Assembly: GCA_963839475.1 (NCBI GenBank)
Contig: CAWIVH010000021.1
Coordinates: 620,001 to 684,000 of the forward strand
Length of the DNA stretch: 64,000 nt
Origin: CAWIVH01 sp963839475
Lineage (GTDB): Bacteria; Acidobacteriota; UBA6911
Direction of reading: 5' to 3'
Positions 46,035-55,103 of this stretch are shown here, in pieces. Numbering within the stretch: the first letter of the stretch is position 1; every line of letters starts with the position of its first letter. Both the position numbers and the translations under genes were made by a program. Below the pieces are notes generated by a model, which ran no database searches, was not told where the DNA came from, and worked only from the letters and a program-made list of their open reading frames with translations.

Positions 46035-46219
46035 GGGGGCATCACCTCTCTGTCAGGAGCCGTCAGGCTTGTGAGGCTGTTATTATAGTCGAATCAGCCG
46101 CACAGCGGCTCGGTTCAATTTCCGTTATGCAAGTTCAAGGGACAACCACTAGTACTTCCAGAGACAAATGGGTGCCGGTGATTGTCCCTTTCGCCTCTTG
46201 AGCAATAGCATTGCTTACA

Positions 46220-46756
46220 TCAGAGCCGCCCAGATCGCGGTCCGAGCGGCTCGTGGCGTTCACCGAGTCGGAGGTTTGGGTCGGGGACTTGATCTGCAGC
46301 GCACTGCTTCGTCTTGCCATACAAGGTGACGTTCATGTACATGGCTTTGCCCGTCTGCCGGTGGTTGACACCATAGACAATGAAAAAATCGTCCGGGCCC
46401 AACGTCCCCAAGTCCTTCTCCGTATGAAGGTCGAGCGAGTCGATGGAGGGCCCGATTTCGTCCACCTTGTTTTCATAGCCGGTTATCCCGTAGTGGCACG
46501 GTCCCTGAAAGCTCGTGAATTCTTGGCCGCCCAACCCGTCGTCGTAAGTGTCGAGGATGGCATCGCGCAACTCTTCAACCGCAGGCAGGAGGTAAAACTC
46601 TGTCTCCCCTGTTGCGGGATTGCCCGGATACGAGGTGTAGGACGGAGACGGCGGCTCCCCGGGATATGTCGGCACAAAGGGCACCATGTACTTGCTGGCC
46701 TGGTTGAAAAGGCTGCATGGGAGCAGCGAATTGTCCGGACAGCACCTACCAATCAT
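46220..46756 (-). CDS. Hypothetical protein (promoter-cassette-driven)
   Basis: A 178-residue frame from ATG 46756 (GGGAG 7 nt upstream); a longer version to 46789 reads through the leader. I do not recognise the family. The middle (FQGPCHYGITGYENKVDEIGP, DDFFIVYGVNHRQTGKAMY, MNVTLYG) looks like a folded exported or periplasmic domain; the last 35 residues are basic and Pro-rich and may be out of frame. It could be a decayed gene. Its leader is homologous to those at 36157 and 53171. Confidence 0.5.
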   Translation of the reverse strand: MIGRCCPDNSLLPCSLFNQASKYMVPFVPTYPGEPPSPSYTSYPGNPATGETEFYLLPAVEELRDAILDTYDDGLGGQEFTSFQGPCHYGITGYENKVDEIGPSIDSLDLHTEKDLGTLGPDDFFIVYGVNHRQTGKAMYMNVTLYGKTKQCAADQVPDPNLRLGERHEPLGPRSGRL

Positions 46757-46880
46757 GGAAGAACTCCCACTGGCAATCGCGCGCTGCAATCAAAACGAAC
46801 TGAATTTGTCGCCATAATAATCAGCTGATGCGGCCCTGGATAGCTGAATCGGCAACACTTATTGGGATATCAAGTGCTCG
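46756..46880 (-). promoter_or_regulatory. Promoter-leader cassette, copy 2
   Basis: On the minus strand: GATTCAGCTATCC (46850-46838), 18 nt, TATTAT (46819-46814), then 57 nt to ATG 46756 with GGGAG. The more distal ACACTT and GATATC/GCAAACAGGTCA stretches are shared with the copy at 53171-53310. Confidence 0.65.
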
Positions 46881-46907
46881 CAAACAGGTCAGCTGTCCAG
46901 ATAGCAG

Positions 46908-46973
46908 CGATCTGGGAGATCAACAAGCAATCCCCAGAATGCAGCTTCTCCCAGCGCTGAAGATTTCCGCGAA
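46908..46973 (+). repeat. Dispersed hairpin repeat, copy 2
   Basis: CGATCTGGGAGATC, ACAAGCAATCCCCAGAATGC and GATTTCCGCGAA in the same order and spacing as at 50478 and 58595. Each predicted hairpin carries one mismatch here (AGATCA for AGATCG; CGCTGAA for CGCGGAA). Confidence 0.75.
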
Positions 46974-47203
46974 TGCGACTTTTTAGGAGTCTGGGCAGAA
47001 TGGACTTTTCCGAGCAGCCCGTCACACGGCGTTTTGGAAAGTAGCGCACATCTGTTCGCATGACCCGGGGTATCGGGAGAATGGCGCAAGTCAGGACAAC
47101 AAGGTGGGACGACTATGCAAATCCAATGCAATTTCGCCTTAGCCAAATCGGCACCTGTTTTGAAAGTTGGAGGGCGAACCTGCAAGCGGTTATCCGTGTC
47201 TGG

Positions 47204-49873
47204 TCACTCTGACCGCAGTATCACGATTGGATCGACACGGATCGCACGCCACGCTGGAATCAGTGACGCCAGCAAAGAGATGCCCCCCAGAATGAGGCAC
47301 ACTATCGCGAGAGTCGTTGGATCAGCGGATTTGGTGTTCCATAGCAGGTGAGCGATCAACTTGGTCATCGCCAGCGCTCCCGTGACCCCAATCAAAATGC
47401 CAGAAGCCGTCAGCACGAGTCCCCGCGAAAGCACCATCTGCGCTATCTGGACGCGGCGTGCTCCTATTGCGAGGCGCACCGCGAACTCGTGCGTGCGTCG
47501 CCCAACCGAATATGAAACCAGTCCATAGATGCCGACCGCAGCCAGGAACAACGCAATCGCGGAGAATATACCAAAAACGCGAAGAAAGAACCGCCAGGTG
47601 GAAAGCGATTGCCCGTACGATTGCTCCATGCTCATGACTCGGTTGACGCTCTGATCCGGGTCGATTTCCGCAACAGTCTTGCGTAGAAATTCAGTGAAAC
47701 GAGGTTGGATTGAGTCCATCCGGACTATTAGGCTCCGTGTGACATGGGTTCTCACTGCCCCGCCGGGGTACTTCGCATTGTGCTGGCGGTCTGGAACGTA
47801 TATCGTGGGCTGTGCTTCATTCATCGGCCCGAACTGCTTTGTGTCCGCCACAATGCCGACAATCTCCCGCGGCCGGTCTTCGGGAAGCTGCTGCTTCGAA
47901 AGGGGCGTAAATGCAACATGGATCACTCGTCCGATCGGATTGTCTCCGCGGAAAAACCGGTGGGCCATGGTTTCATTCACAATGGCGACCCAGGGGGCGA
48001 GATCACTGTCATTCCGAGTGAACTCGCGCCCGTATAAGAGGGGCTGCTGCAGCGTCCGGAAGTAACTCGGGCTCACTGCTTCGAAAACGGCCTCACGCTC
48101 CTCCTCGGCGGAAGATTGTGGGCGGTCGATAATCCGAAACGGGCAATCTCGCGACGCTCCCTGCATCGCTGCCGACCGCACGCCCGGAATCCGTTCTATC
48201 CGCCCCAGCAGATCCTCATAGAACGTGTCCACACAGGGTGAGACATGCCTCATGTTTTGCGGGAGGATTTCGACGTATTTCTGGTCCAGGACTTCGATGT
48301 CCGCGGTGAGCAGACCTTTTACATTGAAGCCGGGGTTTACGTGCAGCAGGTGGAGGAAGCTTTTCATGGTCAGACCCGCCCCCATTAGCAGGATAAGGGT
48401 GAGCGCAATCTCACACACCACCAGCGCACTCTTGCCAATGTCCCGGGAAATTTCACCCGCTCTTTGCCCTGACTGCGTCAGCGCCCCGACCAAATCAGCC
48501 TTTGATAGCCTGAGCGCAGGTATGAGCCCGAATAGCGCGGCTGTAGCCAGCGATAGGGCAAGGGTGAATCCGAGAACAGCGGCATCAATCCGGATCTCAT
48601 TCGACCTGGGGAGATCGTGAGCCACCGCAATGAATATACGTATCCCACCTGCACAGACAAAAAGACCGACTACGCCCCCCATAACGGCCAGAACGAGGCA
48701 TTCCACCAGCAGTCCGACTGCAACTCGTCCCCGGCTTGCCCCTAACGCCGCGCGGATAGCAATTTCTTTTCGCCGTCCCATGCCGCGCACGACTATCAGG
48801 CTCGCTGCGTTTGCACACGCGATCAAGAAGACTAACCCGACAGCCCCGAGCAAGAGAAGCATGTCCCCTTTTATATAACCGAAACACCAGTTTCGCAGGA
48901 TCTCCACGCGCACAGCCCACCCTTGATTTATTTCTGGAAAAGCCCGGGTGAGGCTTTCACCGAGCACATTCATTTCTGCCTGTGCCTGCCGGAGCGTCAC
49001 ATCGCGCTTCAATCGTGCGATTACAGTGAGGTATCTGGTATCCGGGGTCAGGTTTGCCTTCATGGGTTCCAGCGGCGCCCAGACAGGTGGGTCTTCGGTG
49101 GACGGAAACACCCAAGTGCCTGGCGGAAGGACCCCTACAATACTGCAGACTTTGCCCGAGAGTCGAACGGTGGTCCCGAGAATCGCAGGACTTGCACCGA
49201 ACCGCCTCTCCCACAAACCGTGGCTGATCAGGATCGGGTAGCTATTGCCTTCGGCCGTCTCGCCCGAGATGAAGCCGCGCCCTAGAAAGGGTTTGATGCC
49301 CAGCAGTGGAAGCAGGCCGGGTGTTACGTATTGGGCCTGTACACGCTCTACCTCCCCGTCACCTGAGAGATTCTTTTCTTCGCTGTAGGCCACCGCCATT
49401 TCCATCCCATCGAAGGATTTTGCTCGTTGTTTCCATTCCGTCGCCACCGAGAGAGCAGGGTTTTGCGCCCACTGGGGATCCTTTTGATTGACCTGCTCTA
49501 TGATCACGAGCTGGTCGGAGTTCTGAAAAGGCAGCTCTCGGAGCAGAATTCCATTGACGACGGCAAATATCGCACTGGTGGCGCCTATCCCCAGGGCCAG
49601 GGTCAGGACCACCGAAGCGGTGAATCCCGGGCTGTTGCTCAGCGTTCGAGTCGTGTAGCGCAGTTCAGTCGCGAGTTCTTCGAGGCGGCGGGTCCAACGG
49701 ACATCGCGACACTCATCCTTGGTCCTGTCGATTCCGCCAAACTCAATGAGTGCGATACGGCGTGCCTCGTCTGGTTCCATTCCACTTTTTGTCAGGTCTT
49801 CAATCCGGCATTCGAGATGGAATCGCATCTCGTCATTCATGTTCGCCTCGAAACGATTCCTCCCGAATGACAT
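47204..49873 (-). CDS. ADOP-type ABC permease (MacB_PCD/FtsX), full form
   Basis: An 889-residue permease. ATG 49873 has GGGGAG upstream, and the stretch to 50095 is only open frame inside padR. Residues 1-85 form the N-terminal domain of ADOP proteins (NDEMRFHLECRIEDLTKSGMEPDEARRIALIEFGG), followed by LRYTTRTLSNSPGFTASVVLTLALGIGATSAIF, a MacB core domain, the FtsX segments (GLVFLIACANAASLIVVRGMGRRKEIAIRAALGASRGR; AAVGIYGLVSYSVGRRTHEFAVRLAIGARR) and the ending PAWRAIRVDPIVILRSE. It lies 10 nt after padR on the same strand, so they form one operon, as is common for acidobacterial ADOP genes. Confidence 0.93.
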   Translation of the reverse strand: MSFGRNRFEANMNDEMRFHLECRIEDLTKSGMEPDEARRIALIEFGGIDRTKDECRDVRWTRRLEELATELRYTTRTLSNSPGFTASVVLTLALGIGATSAIFAVVNGILLRELPFQNSDQLVIIEQVNQKDPQWAQNPALSVATEWKQRAKSFDGMEMAVAYSEEKNLSGDGEVERVQAQYVTPGLLPLLGIKPFLGRGFISGETAEGNSYPILISHGLWERRFGASPAILGTTVRLSGKVCSIVGVLPPGTWVFPSTEDPPVWAPLEPMKANLTPDTRYLTVIARLKRDVTLRQAQAEMNVLGESLTRAFPEINQGWAVRVEILRNWCFGYIKGDMLLLLGAVGLVFLIACANAASLIVVRGMGRRKEIAIRAALGASRGRVAVGLLVECLVLAVMGGVVGLFVCAGGIRIFIAVAHDLPRSNEIRIDAAVLGFTLALSLATAALFGLIPALRLSKADLVGALTQSGQRAGEISRDIGKSALVVCEIALTLILLMGAGLTMKSFLHLLHVNPGFNVKGLLTADIEVLDQKYVEILPQNMRHVSPCVDTFYEDLLGRIERIPGVRSAAMQGASRDCPFRIIDRPQSSAEEEREAVFEAVSPSYFRTLQQPLLYGREFTRNDSDLAPWVAIVNETMAHRFFRGDNPIGRVIHVAFTPLSKQQLPEDRPREIVGIVADTKQFGPMNEAQPTIYVPDRQHNAKYPGGAVRTHVTRSLIVRMDSIQPRFTEFLRKTVAEIDPDQSVNRVMSMEQSYGQSLSTWRFFLRVFGIFSAIALFLAAVGIYGLVSYSVGRRTHEFAVRLAIGARRVQIAQMVLSRGLVLTASGILIGVTGALAMTKLIAHLLWNTKSADPTTLAIVCLILGGISLLASLIPAWRAIRVDPIVILRSE

Positions 49874-49883
49874 GGGGACTCCC

Positions 49884-50216
49884 CTATGCGGTCTGAAGAA
49901 TTCGAACAATCGCAGCTGACAGGCGTTCCCAGCTCGCGGCTTCCTTTTCCAGTTTCTTGCGCCCTGCCCTGGTAAGCCGATAATACTTGGCCCTTCGGCC
50001 ACTCTCGGAAGTCCCCCACTCGTATTCGAGCATATGCTGACTCTCGAGGCGGTACAAAGCCGGGTACAGGGATCCCTGGCGGATGCGGAGAACATCGTTG
50101 GAGCTCTGTTGGATACGGAGAAGGACGCCGTAGCCGTGCATCGGCCCCAATGAGAGTGTTTTTAGAATGAGCAGGTCAAGCGTGCCCTGGAGAATCTCGG
50201 TGTCGGCGTCAGTCAC
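49884..50216 (-). CDS. PadR-family transcriptional regulator
   Basis: A 110-residue winged-helix protein: EILQGTLDLLILKTLSLGPMHGYGVLLRIQQ, IRQGSLYPALYRLESQHMLEYEW and GRRAKYYRLTRAGRKKLEKE are the standard PadR N-terminal domain plus a short dimerisation helix. It starts at GTG 50216 with AGGAGG upstream. It is the first gene of an operon with the ADOP permease and probably represses it. A perfect inverted repeat lies just upstream of the start (50224-50242). Confidence 0.92.
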   Translation of the reverse strand: MTDADTEILQGTLDLLILKTLSLGPMHGYGVLLRIQQSSNDVLRIRQGSLYPALYRLESQHMLEYEWGTSESGRRAKYYRLTRAGRKKLEKEAASWERLSAAIVRILQTA

Positions 50217-50223
50217 GTGATTC

Positions 50224-50242
50224 CTCCTAGAATACCTAGGAG
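50224..50242. promoter_or_regulatory. Inverted repeat over padR Shine-Dalgarno
   Basis: CTCCTAG and CTAGGAG (7-bp arms, 5-nt AATAC centre, 50224-50242) overlap the AGGAGG of padR. It could be the PadR operator (autoregulation), or an RNA hairpin that hides the SD. Confidence 0.6.
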
Positions 50243-50477
50243 TGATATTTCAATCCGAAATGATCCATTCGTCAACAACTTTCATTATTTTGCGCACCCG
50301 TTGTGGGCCGTCGGCAATGATGGACTTCTTCCCCTGGGACGCAGAACAGGCCTGAGATGCAGATCTACATAGGGCGGGGAGGTCTAGAGGTAGCCAAGTT
50401 ACTTGGCCGCATGGTCGGCTGTCGGAACAGGTAGCCTGGTTTGCCAAGTACCAACTCGGGTTGTTGTCAAGAAAGGG

Positions 50478-50643
50478 CGATCTGGGAGATCGACAAGCAA
50501 TCCCCAGAATGCAGCTCTTCCCAGCGCGGAAGATTTCCGCGAAGGGCTTCGTGGGAGTCAAATGAATAGTATCCTCAGAACTCACTGGAGGGGATCAATT
50601 CTGCTGCTGCAGCATACCAACGTCCTGCGGACCCCGATTCCGA
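50478..50643 (+). repeat. Dispersed hairpin repeat, long copy
   Basis: About 165 bp, nearly identical to 58595-58760 across most of its length. It contains a perfect hairpin CGATCT-GGG-AGATCG (50478-50492), a perfect hairpin CGCGGAA-GAT-TTCCGCG (50525-50541) and the palindrome TGCTGCAGCA. Its right end coincides with the point at which the DUF6064-like gene loses homology. Confidence 0.8.
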
Positions 50644-50819
50644 ACCCAAAATGGCGCCAGGATCGCATAAACCAACCTCCGCGAATGGCGCCACTGAGTG
50701 AGGACGAGGACCAGCACCAAAAGAGCCGCCAGATAGCCTACGATTTGCCAAGGCCACATGGCTAAGTTACACCGCTCAAACAGATCGACGAACACGGCGT
50801 AGGGTATCCGGTCTCTCAT
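50595..50819 (-). pseudogene. Truncated DUF6064-like membrane protein
   Basis: A 74-codon frame; ATG 50819 has GAGG upstream. MRDRIPYAVFVDLFERCNLA, MWPWQIVGYLAALLVLVLVL and SRRLVYAILAPFWV match the N-terminus of DUF6064-type membrane proteins (PFT--QFFEVF--YN-AVWPAQ, then a hydrophobic helix and ILA-LW-W). Homology stops at FWV, and the next 15 codons lie inside the dispersed repeat (50478-50643). So the gene has been cut by recombination or insertion. It lies right behind the kinase gene (stop 50916). Confidence 0.65.
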
Positions 50820-50915
50820 GTTTTCCTCAGCATATCTGTTGATTTGCGCTTGATGCCGCAGCTCGCAGGTGATGTCGCGCAACCTGGCGACGCTCAGAAA
50901 TCTCGCCAATGCCCT

Positions 50916-53171
50916 CTAGCCCGCCACGTACATTTTTCTGAGCAGGGCTTGGAATCTCGGCTCCTCTCGCAGGCTGTCCCAAGTGGGATCGTAGCGCGCC
51001 CATACAAGCCCGCCGCAGTGCTCCTCAAAGGCCTGCTCCAGCCACTCAAGAGCCTCAGCATTCTCCCCCAATCCGGCGTGAACAGCAGCCAAGGCGGTGG
51101 CTTGAGCATAGGAGCGTTCGCGAAGTATTTCCAGATCAGCCCGGATCCTGCAGGCTTCCTCTCGCCGCCCCCATCGGCCGAAGACGTTGCCCATCAGCCC
51201 CGGACCCCAGAGCCCTCCGGGTGCCAGGAAGGGACAGGCGCGTTGCCAGGCCTCAATCGCCCTCTCATAGTCGCCTTCGAGGCAGAGAATCTGCGCCTTT
51301 TGGCCAAGTCCCAGGCCAAAATCCGGCTCCAGTTCCAGCACCTTGCTCACGAGGGCCCGAGCCAGATCCACCTGACGCCGCATCAGCGCCACCGTGCCGG
51401 GCCCGCCATAATGGATGGGCACCAGGGGCTCCAGTTCAATGGCGCGCTCCGCCTCTCGGGCCGCGTCTTCCATCCGTCCTGCAGGCAAGAGGCTGAAGCA
51501 CGAATTCCATAAGCGAGCCGGCGCGTAGTTCGGATTGAGCTGGGTGGAACGCTCGAAGGCAGATTCAGCTTTGCGCCAATCCCAAAGTAAACCGCCGCAC
51601 AGAAAACCCAGGGAAGCATGGGCCTCTGCCAACGCCGGATCGATCTTGAAGGCCTTTTGGAGCCATTCCTGTACCTTCGGGATGGCGTCGCGGGGATTAA
51701 TAGAGCCCCAAAAGGCAGAGCTGATGAAGGCGTCTGCCAGCCCTACGTATGGCAATGCAAATTCAGGATCCTTGCCGATAGCCTCCTGGAAGTGCTCCAC
51801 CGATTTCCTGTAACCCGCCATGGTCCGCCTGTTCCAGTGGTGGCGGCCTTTCAGATACAGGGTGTAGGCATCTGGATCCACGGCGTAACGCTTGACTAAC
51901 GGGGCATCCTTTTCGCCCGCCAGCCTGACTTTGAGCTTGTCGGCAATAGCCCGGGAGATCTCATCCTGGATGTCAAACATGTCCCGCATCACCCGGTCAT
52001 AGCGTTCCGACCAGAGCTGGAATCCGTCGGCTGTCTTGACCAACTGGGCGGTGACGCGCAGTCGTTCGCCCGATCGCCGCACGCTTCCCTCCAGCACCGC
52101 GTCCACATTCAGCTTCTGGCCAACCTCGTGCGCGTCCGACGCCTTTCCCTTGAACTGAAACACCGAGCTGCGGGCCGCCACCCGTAACCCTTCTATCCCC
52201 GTCAATGCGCTGATGATATCTTCAGTAATGCCGTCGCTCAGAAACTCGTTCTCTTCGTCCCGGTTCATGTTGATGAAGGGGAGCACGGCAACGGAGGCGA
52301 ACGATGTCCCGCGGCCGGGAGAGCCGAGCGAACGTTCAAGATCCTCGAGCGTCAGCTTCAGGTCGAGGGTGTGGTGGATCCGGTTCTGCGGACTTTTCTG
52401 AAGACAGCGGCCGATGATACGTTCCACCTCGGACGGGACCTCGCGTGTGATTTCAGTCACCGGCCTTGGTTCCTCCCGCAAGACGGCCGCCAGAGTCGCG
52501 ATACTGGATTCCCGCTGGAAGGCCCTGCGACCCGTCAGCATTTCGTAGAACAACACGCCAAAGGAGAAGATGTCGCTGCGGGTGTCCAACTCCCGGCGTT
52601 CGATCTGCTCGGGGGACATGTATGGGGCCGTTCCGATCAAGGCATCTGCCGCGGTCAGATCCTGCGCCGTGGCCGTATTCTCGAGTTCGCCGGAAGGTGA
52701 TTCGGTCAGCTTGGCAAGGCCGAAATCGAGCACTTTCACCAGGCCATCGCTGGTCGTCATGACGTTGGCCGGTTTCAGGTCGCGATGAATGATGCCGGCC
52801 GAGTGGGCCGCAGCCAGCGCACCCGCAACCTGTACCGCATACTTTAGAGCCTGATCGATCGGCAAGCCGCTGGGAGGGATCAGTTGGGCGAGCGTCCGAC
52901 CCTGCACGTACTCCATGGCGATAAAATCCACGCCCGCATCTTGATTAATCTCGTAAATGGTGACGATGTTGGGATGGTTCAGGGCCGAGGCGCACCTGGC
53001 TTCCCGTACGAAGCGTCGCTTGCGCTCTGCATTAGCGATCTTCTCCGGCGGCAGCAGCTTGAGTGCCACCAGTCTTTCCAGATGGGTGTCCTGCGCCTTG
53101 TAGACCACACCCATCCCGCCCTGGCCGAGCTTTTCGAGAATTCGATAATGACCAAGGGTCGTGCCGATCAC
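50916..53171 (-). CDS. Ser/Thr protein kinase with TolB-like and TPR domains
   Basis: A 751-residue protein. GTG 53171 has GGAGG 8 nt upstream, and the conserved leader puts the start here rather than at GTG 53201. The kinase domain (about 5-265) has GQGGMGVVYKAQD, LVALKLL, HRDLKPANVM, DFGLAKL and GTAPYMSPEQ. A FlgO/TolB-N-like module (about 290-430: ASVAVLPFINMNRDEENEFLSDGITEDIISAL, VDAVLEGSVRRSGERLRVTAQ) and TPRs (about 440-750) follow. There is no obvious membrane helix. The non-kinase part parallels that of the winged-helix regulators at 24068 and 56633. The partner phosphorylated is unknown. Confidence 0.92.
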   Translation of the reverse strand: MIGTTLGHYRILEKLGQGGMGVVYKAQDTHLERLVALKLLPPEKIANAERKRRFVREARCASALNHPNIVTIYEINQDAGVDFIAMEYVQGRTLAQLIPPSGLPIDQALKYAVQVAGALAAAHSAGIIHRDLKPANVMTTSDGLVKVLDFGLAKLTESPSGELENTATAQDLTAADALIGTAPYMSPEQIERRELDTRSDIFSFGVLFYEMLTGRRAFQRESSIATLAAVLREEPRPVTEITREVPSEVERIIGRCLQKSPQNRIHHTLDLKLTLEDLERSLGSPGRGTSFASVAVLPFINMNRDEENEFLSDGITEDIISALTGIEGLRVAARSSVFQFKGKASDAHEVGQKLNVDAVLEGSVRRSGERLRVTAQLVKTADGFQLWSERYDRVMRDMFDIQDEISRAIADKLKVRLAGEKDAPLVKRYAVDPDAYTLYLKGRHHWNRRTMAGYRKSVEHFQEAIGKDPEFALPYVGLADAFISSAFWGSINPRDAIPKVQEWLQKAFKIDPALAEAHASLGFLCGGLLWDWRKAESAFERSTQLNPNYAPARLWNSCFSLLPAGRMEDAAREAERAIELEPLVPIHYGGPGTVALMRRQVDLARALVSKVLELEPDFGLGLGQKAQILCLEGDYERAIEAWQRACPFLAPGGLWGPGLMGNVFGRWGRREEACRIRADLEILRERSYAQATALAAVHAGLGENAEALEWLEQAFEEHCGGLVWARYDPTWDSLREEPRFQALLRKMYVAG

Positions 53172-53290
53172 GGGGAGGTCCTCCACTGGCAATAGGCTCA
53201 CTGCGATCTGAAGCTTTTGAAGGCGGAGCCATTATAAACAGCTGTCGCTACCGTGGGTAGCTGAATCCGTTACACTTGTCGTGATATCGG
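53171..53290 (-). promoter_or_regulatory. Promoter-leader cassette, copy 3
   Basis: On the minus strand: GATTCAGCTACCC (53267-53255), 18 nt, TATAAT (53236-53231), then 59 nt to GTG 53171 with GGAGG. Drives the kinase gene. It shares ACACTTGT and GATATCGGGGG-type distal sequence with copy 2. Confidence 0.7.
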
Positions 53291-53715
53291 GGGTTTGCGA
53301 ACGGGTCATTTGGCAAACTGGCTTCGAGTCAATTGCGCACCTCAGTAACATATGCCATGCCATCCGTTTTCAGGCGTTATTTCCTGCCAAGGCGGACCAT
53401 AGCTATGATTTGGAGAGGCCAACGGAGGTCGACACAATCGCCTGAGCACAACCTGAGCACTCGGTAGGAGAGCAGGCGCGCGGACGTTTGGAGTCAGGCA
53501 CCGATTGGAAATGCGGCTTGTGCTCCCTATCCGTTATCTTTGAGCAATTGGCGTGGCTGCCGGGATTGAAGCCGGCGGCCGCTTGCAGCCCGAGAAAAAT
53601 GGCTCAATCGTATCGGGGCTTGCCGCTAATCTTACGTTGCCGAGAATCGCCTTGCTCCGCTTGTTGATGTATACTGCCTTTCGGCAAGGAACTCATCATG
53701 GGAGTTCTGGTCTAA
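53291..53715. other. Intergenic, no gene seen
   Basis: No reading frame with coding character. It contains a hairpin GAACTC/GAGTTC close to the left end of the MITE-like element, but no terminator with a U-tract. Confidence 0.4.
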
Positions 53716-54006
53716 GGGCCTGGAAATGAATAAAGGTTGCATTTTGGCGCGAGCACCGTCGCACCTGCGGTGCTCCTGGGGTGGGCAGATGCAAGGCGCC
53801 GCGACGCAGGCGATGCGGTGTCATCGTCGAGCAGAGGCGACGAAGCAGATGCCCGCCCGCCGCCGCGCCCCGTCGGGCTGCGGCCCGCAGGCCCGCTGGC
53901 TTTGTTGCTCGCTCCTTACATGCAACCCGGCATGCTCGTCGCTCGCGCCTCGCCAGCCGGCCTGGGGGCCAGCAGCAAAATGTAACCTTTATTCATTTCC
54001 AGGCCC
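53716..54006. mobile_element. MITE-like element with 31-bp terminal inverted repeats
   Basis: 291 bp. The left end 53716-53746 begins GGGCCTGGAAATGAATAAAG, and the right end 53976-54006 is its reverse complement with a single mismatch at position 24. TAA stands on both sides (53713-53715 and 54007-54009), as expected of a 3-bp target duplication. The interior is very GC-rich and holds no plausible transposase; three forward frames happen to lack stops. A small non-autonomous element moved in trans is the best reading. Confidence 0.8.
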
Positions 54007-54021
54007 TAAGTCGACGGTTTT

Positions 54022-54768
54022 ATGAATAACAGCCGTTCTCATCCCATTCGGTCGTTTCTCTGGTCCGTGGTGTTGGTTGCGGTCGCTGCTGGTAGCATCT
54101 ATCTGGCGTATGAACTGGTCGTTAAGCCACGGCAGGCACTGCAGAACCAAATCCGTGAACAGCAAGGCATTATTCTCAAGCTCGAGCAAGAGAAGCAGCG
54201 CCTCGAAGCCTTCCTGAAGATCCTGAAGCACATCGACCGCCGGGCCCGTGTCGAGGTTCTGCGGCAGGCGAAGGACTCACAGGGAAACCTACAAACCACC
54301 ATTCGGTTCACCGAGATTGATGATTCGGGCAGGCCGATCAATGCCTTCCGAGATTTGACTTTGCCGGGGCAGGAAGTCTATTTTGACACCCTGGTGATCA
54401 AGTTCGATGACCACTTCATTGAGCAGGGCGACCCCTTCAAGGGCCGGGCGCTCATGTTGTTCCGGCGTATATTCTCCAGCACCATGCGGGCCGAAGATGG
54501 GTTCGTGATCGACATTGAAGGCCAAGCGCCTGATGTCTACGCCGAGCGGGAAGCTCCGAGCGGCTTCGAGAAGGATCTCTGGAAACGATTCTGGGAACTT
54601 GCCAACGACGAGAAAATGGCGAAACAGCACGGCGTGCGTGCCATCCACGGCGATGCGCCTTACATGCGCATGGAGCCCGATCGGGTGTACGAGGTCTGCC
54701 TGAGGTCAACCGGAGAAGTCATTATTACACCAGGAACAAGGCTGGCGCTTCCGCAAACGACTCCTTAG
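54022..54768 (+). CDS. Membrane-anchored coiled-coil protein, unknown
   Basis: A 248-residue protein. One N-terminal transmembrane helix (about 12-32, FLWSVVLVAVAAGSIYLAYELVV) is followed by a coiled coil (about 36-75, LQNQIREQQGIILKLEQEKQRLEAFLKIL) and a globular domain (about 80-248) that includes VRAIHGDAPYMRMEPDRVYEV. It resembles short acidobacterial/planctomycete hypothetical proteins but I cannot name a family. ATG 54022 has no SD, and the MITE-like element ends 16 nt upstream, so it has probably displaced the native leader. Confidence 0.75.
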   Translation: MNNSRSHPIRSFLWSVVLVAVAAGSIYLAYELVVKPRQALQNQIREQQGIILKLEQEKQRLEAFLKILKHIDRRARVEVLRQAKDSQGNLQTTIRFTEIDDSGRPINAFRDLTLPGQEVYFDTLVIKFDDHFIEQGDPFKGRALMLFRRIFSSTMRAEDGFVIDIEGQAPDVYAEREAPSGFEKDLWKRFWELANDEKMAKQHGVRAIHGDAPYMRMEPDRVYEVCLRSTGEVIITPGTRLALPQTTP

Positions 54769-55103
54769 CGAAGCTATCGGGTATTGAATCCGGGGCCCCC
54801 GGGACGATGGTGTTGAGTGGCTGCTCGACTGCATTGTCAGACCGTGTTACATAGAATAATGGCTGAGACTTCCAAGATGGGGCCGCTTGCCAAAGTCAGC
54901 TCCCTCGATACTACACACTGGCCCAGCTGTTGATGTGAGTCTTCGCCATTGATAATTTGCTGTACGACCTCTGCAGAGAGCTTTAAAAACACGGCCATTT
55001 CAATATCCAGCCTGCCGTGGGGAGTAAAGGTCCGGATGTATACGATTGCCGCACATAGCGGATCGTGGCCTGGTCATGATGTTGGTGCAGCTCGTGGCGT
55101 ATT
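54769..55103. other. Intergenic, no gene seen
   Basis: Between the coiled-coil protein and the RCC1 protein (convergent). No gene, repeat or clear terminator found. Confidence 0.4.

Noticed and set aside
50250..50585. 111-codon minus-strand frame across the dispersed repeat
   Set aside because: Most of it translates the hairpin repeat; no SD and no conservation of the protein among repeat copies.
53726..54029. Three overlapping forward frames of about 80-100 codons inside the MITE-like element
   Set aside because: They are open because the interior is GC-rich; amino-acid composition is biased and no homology is apparent.
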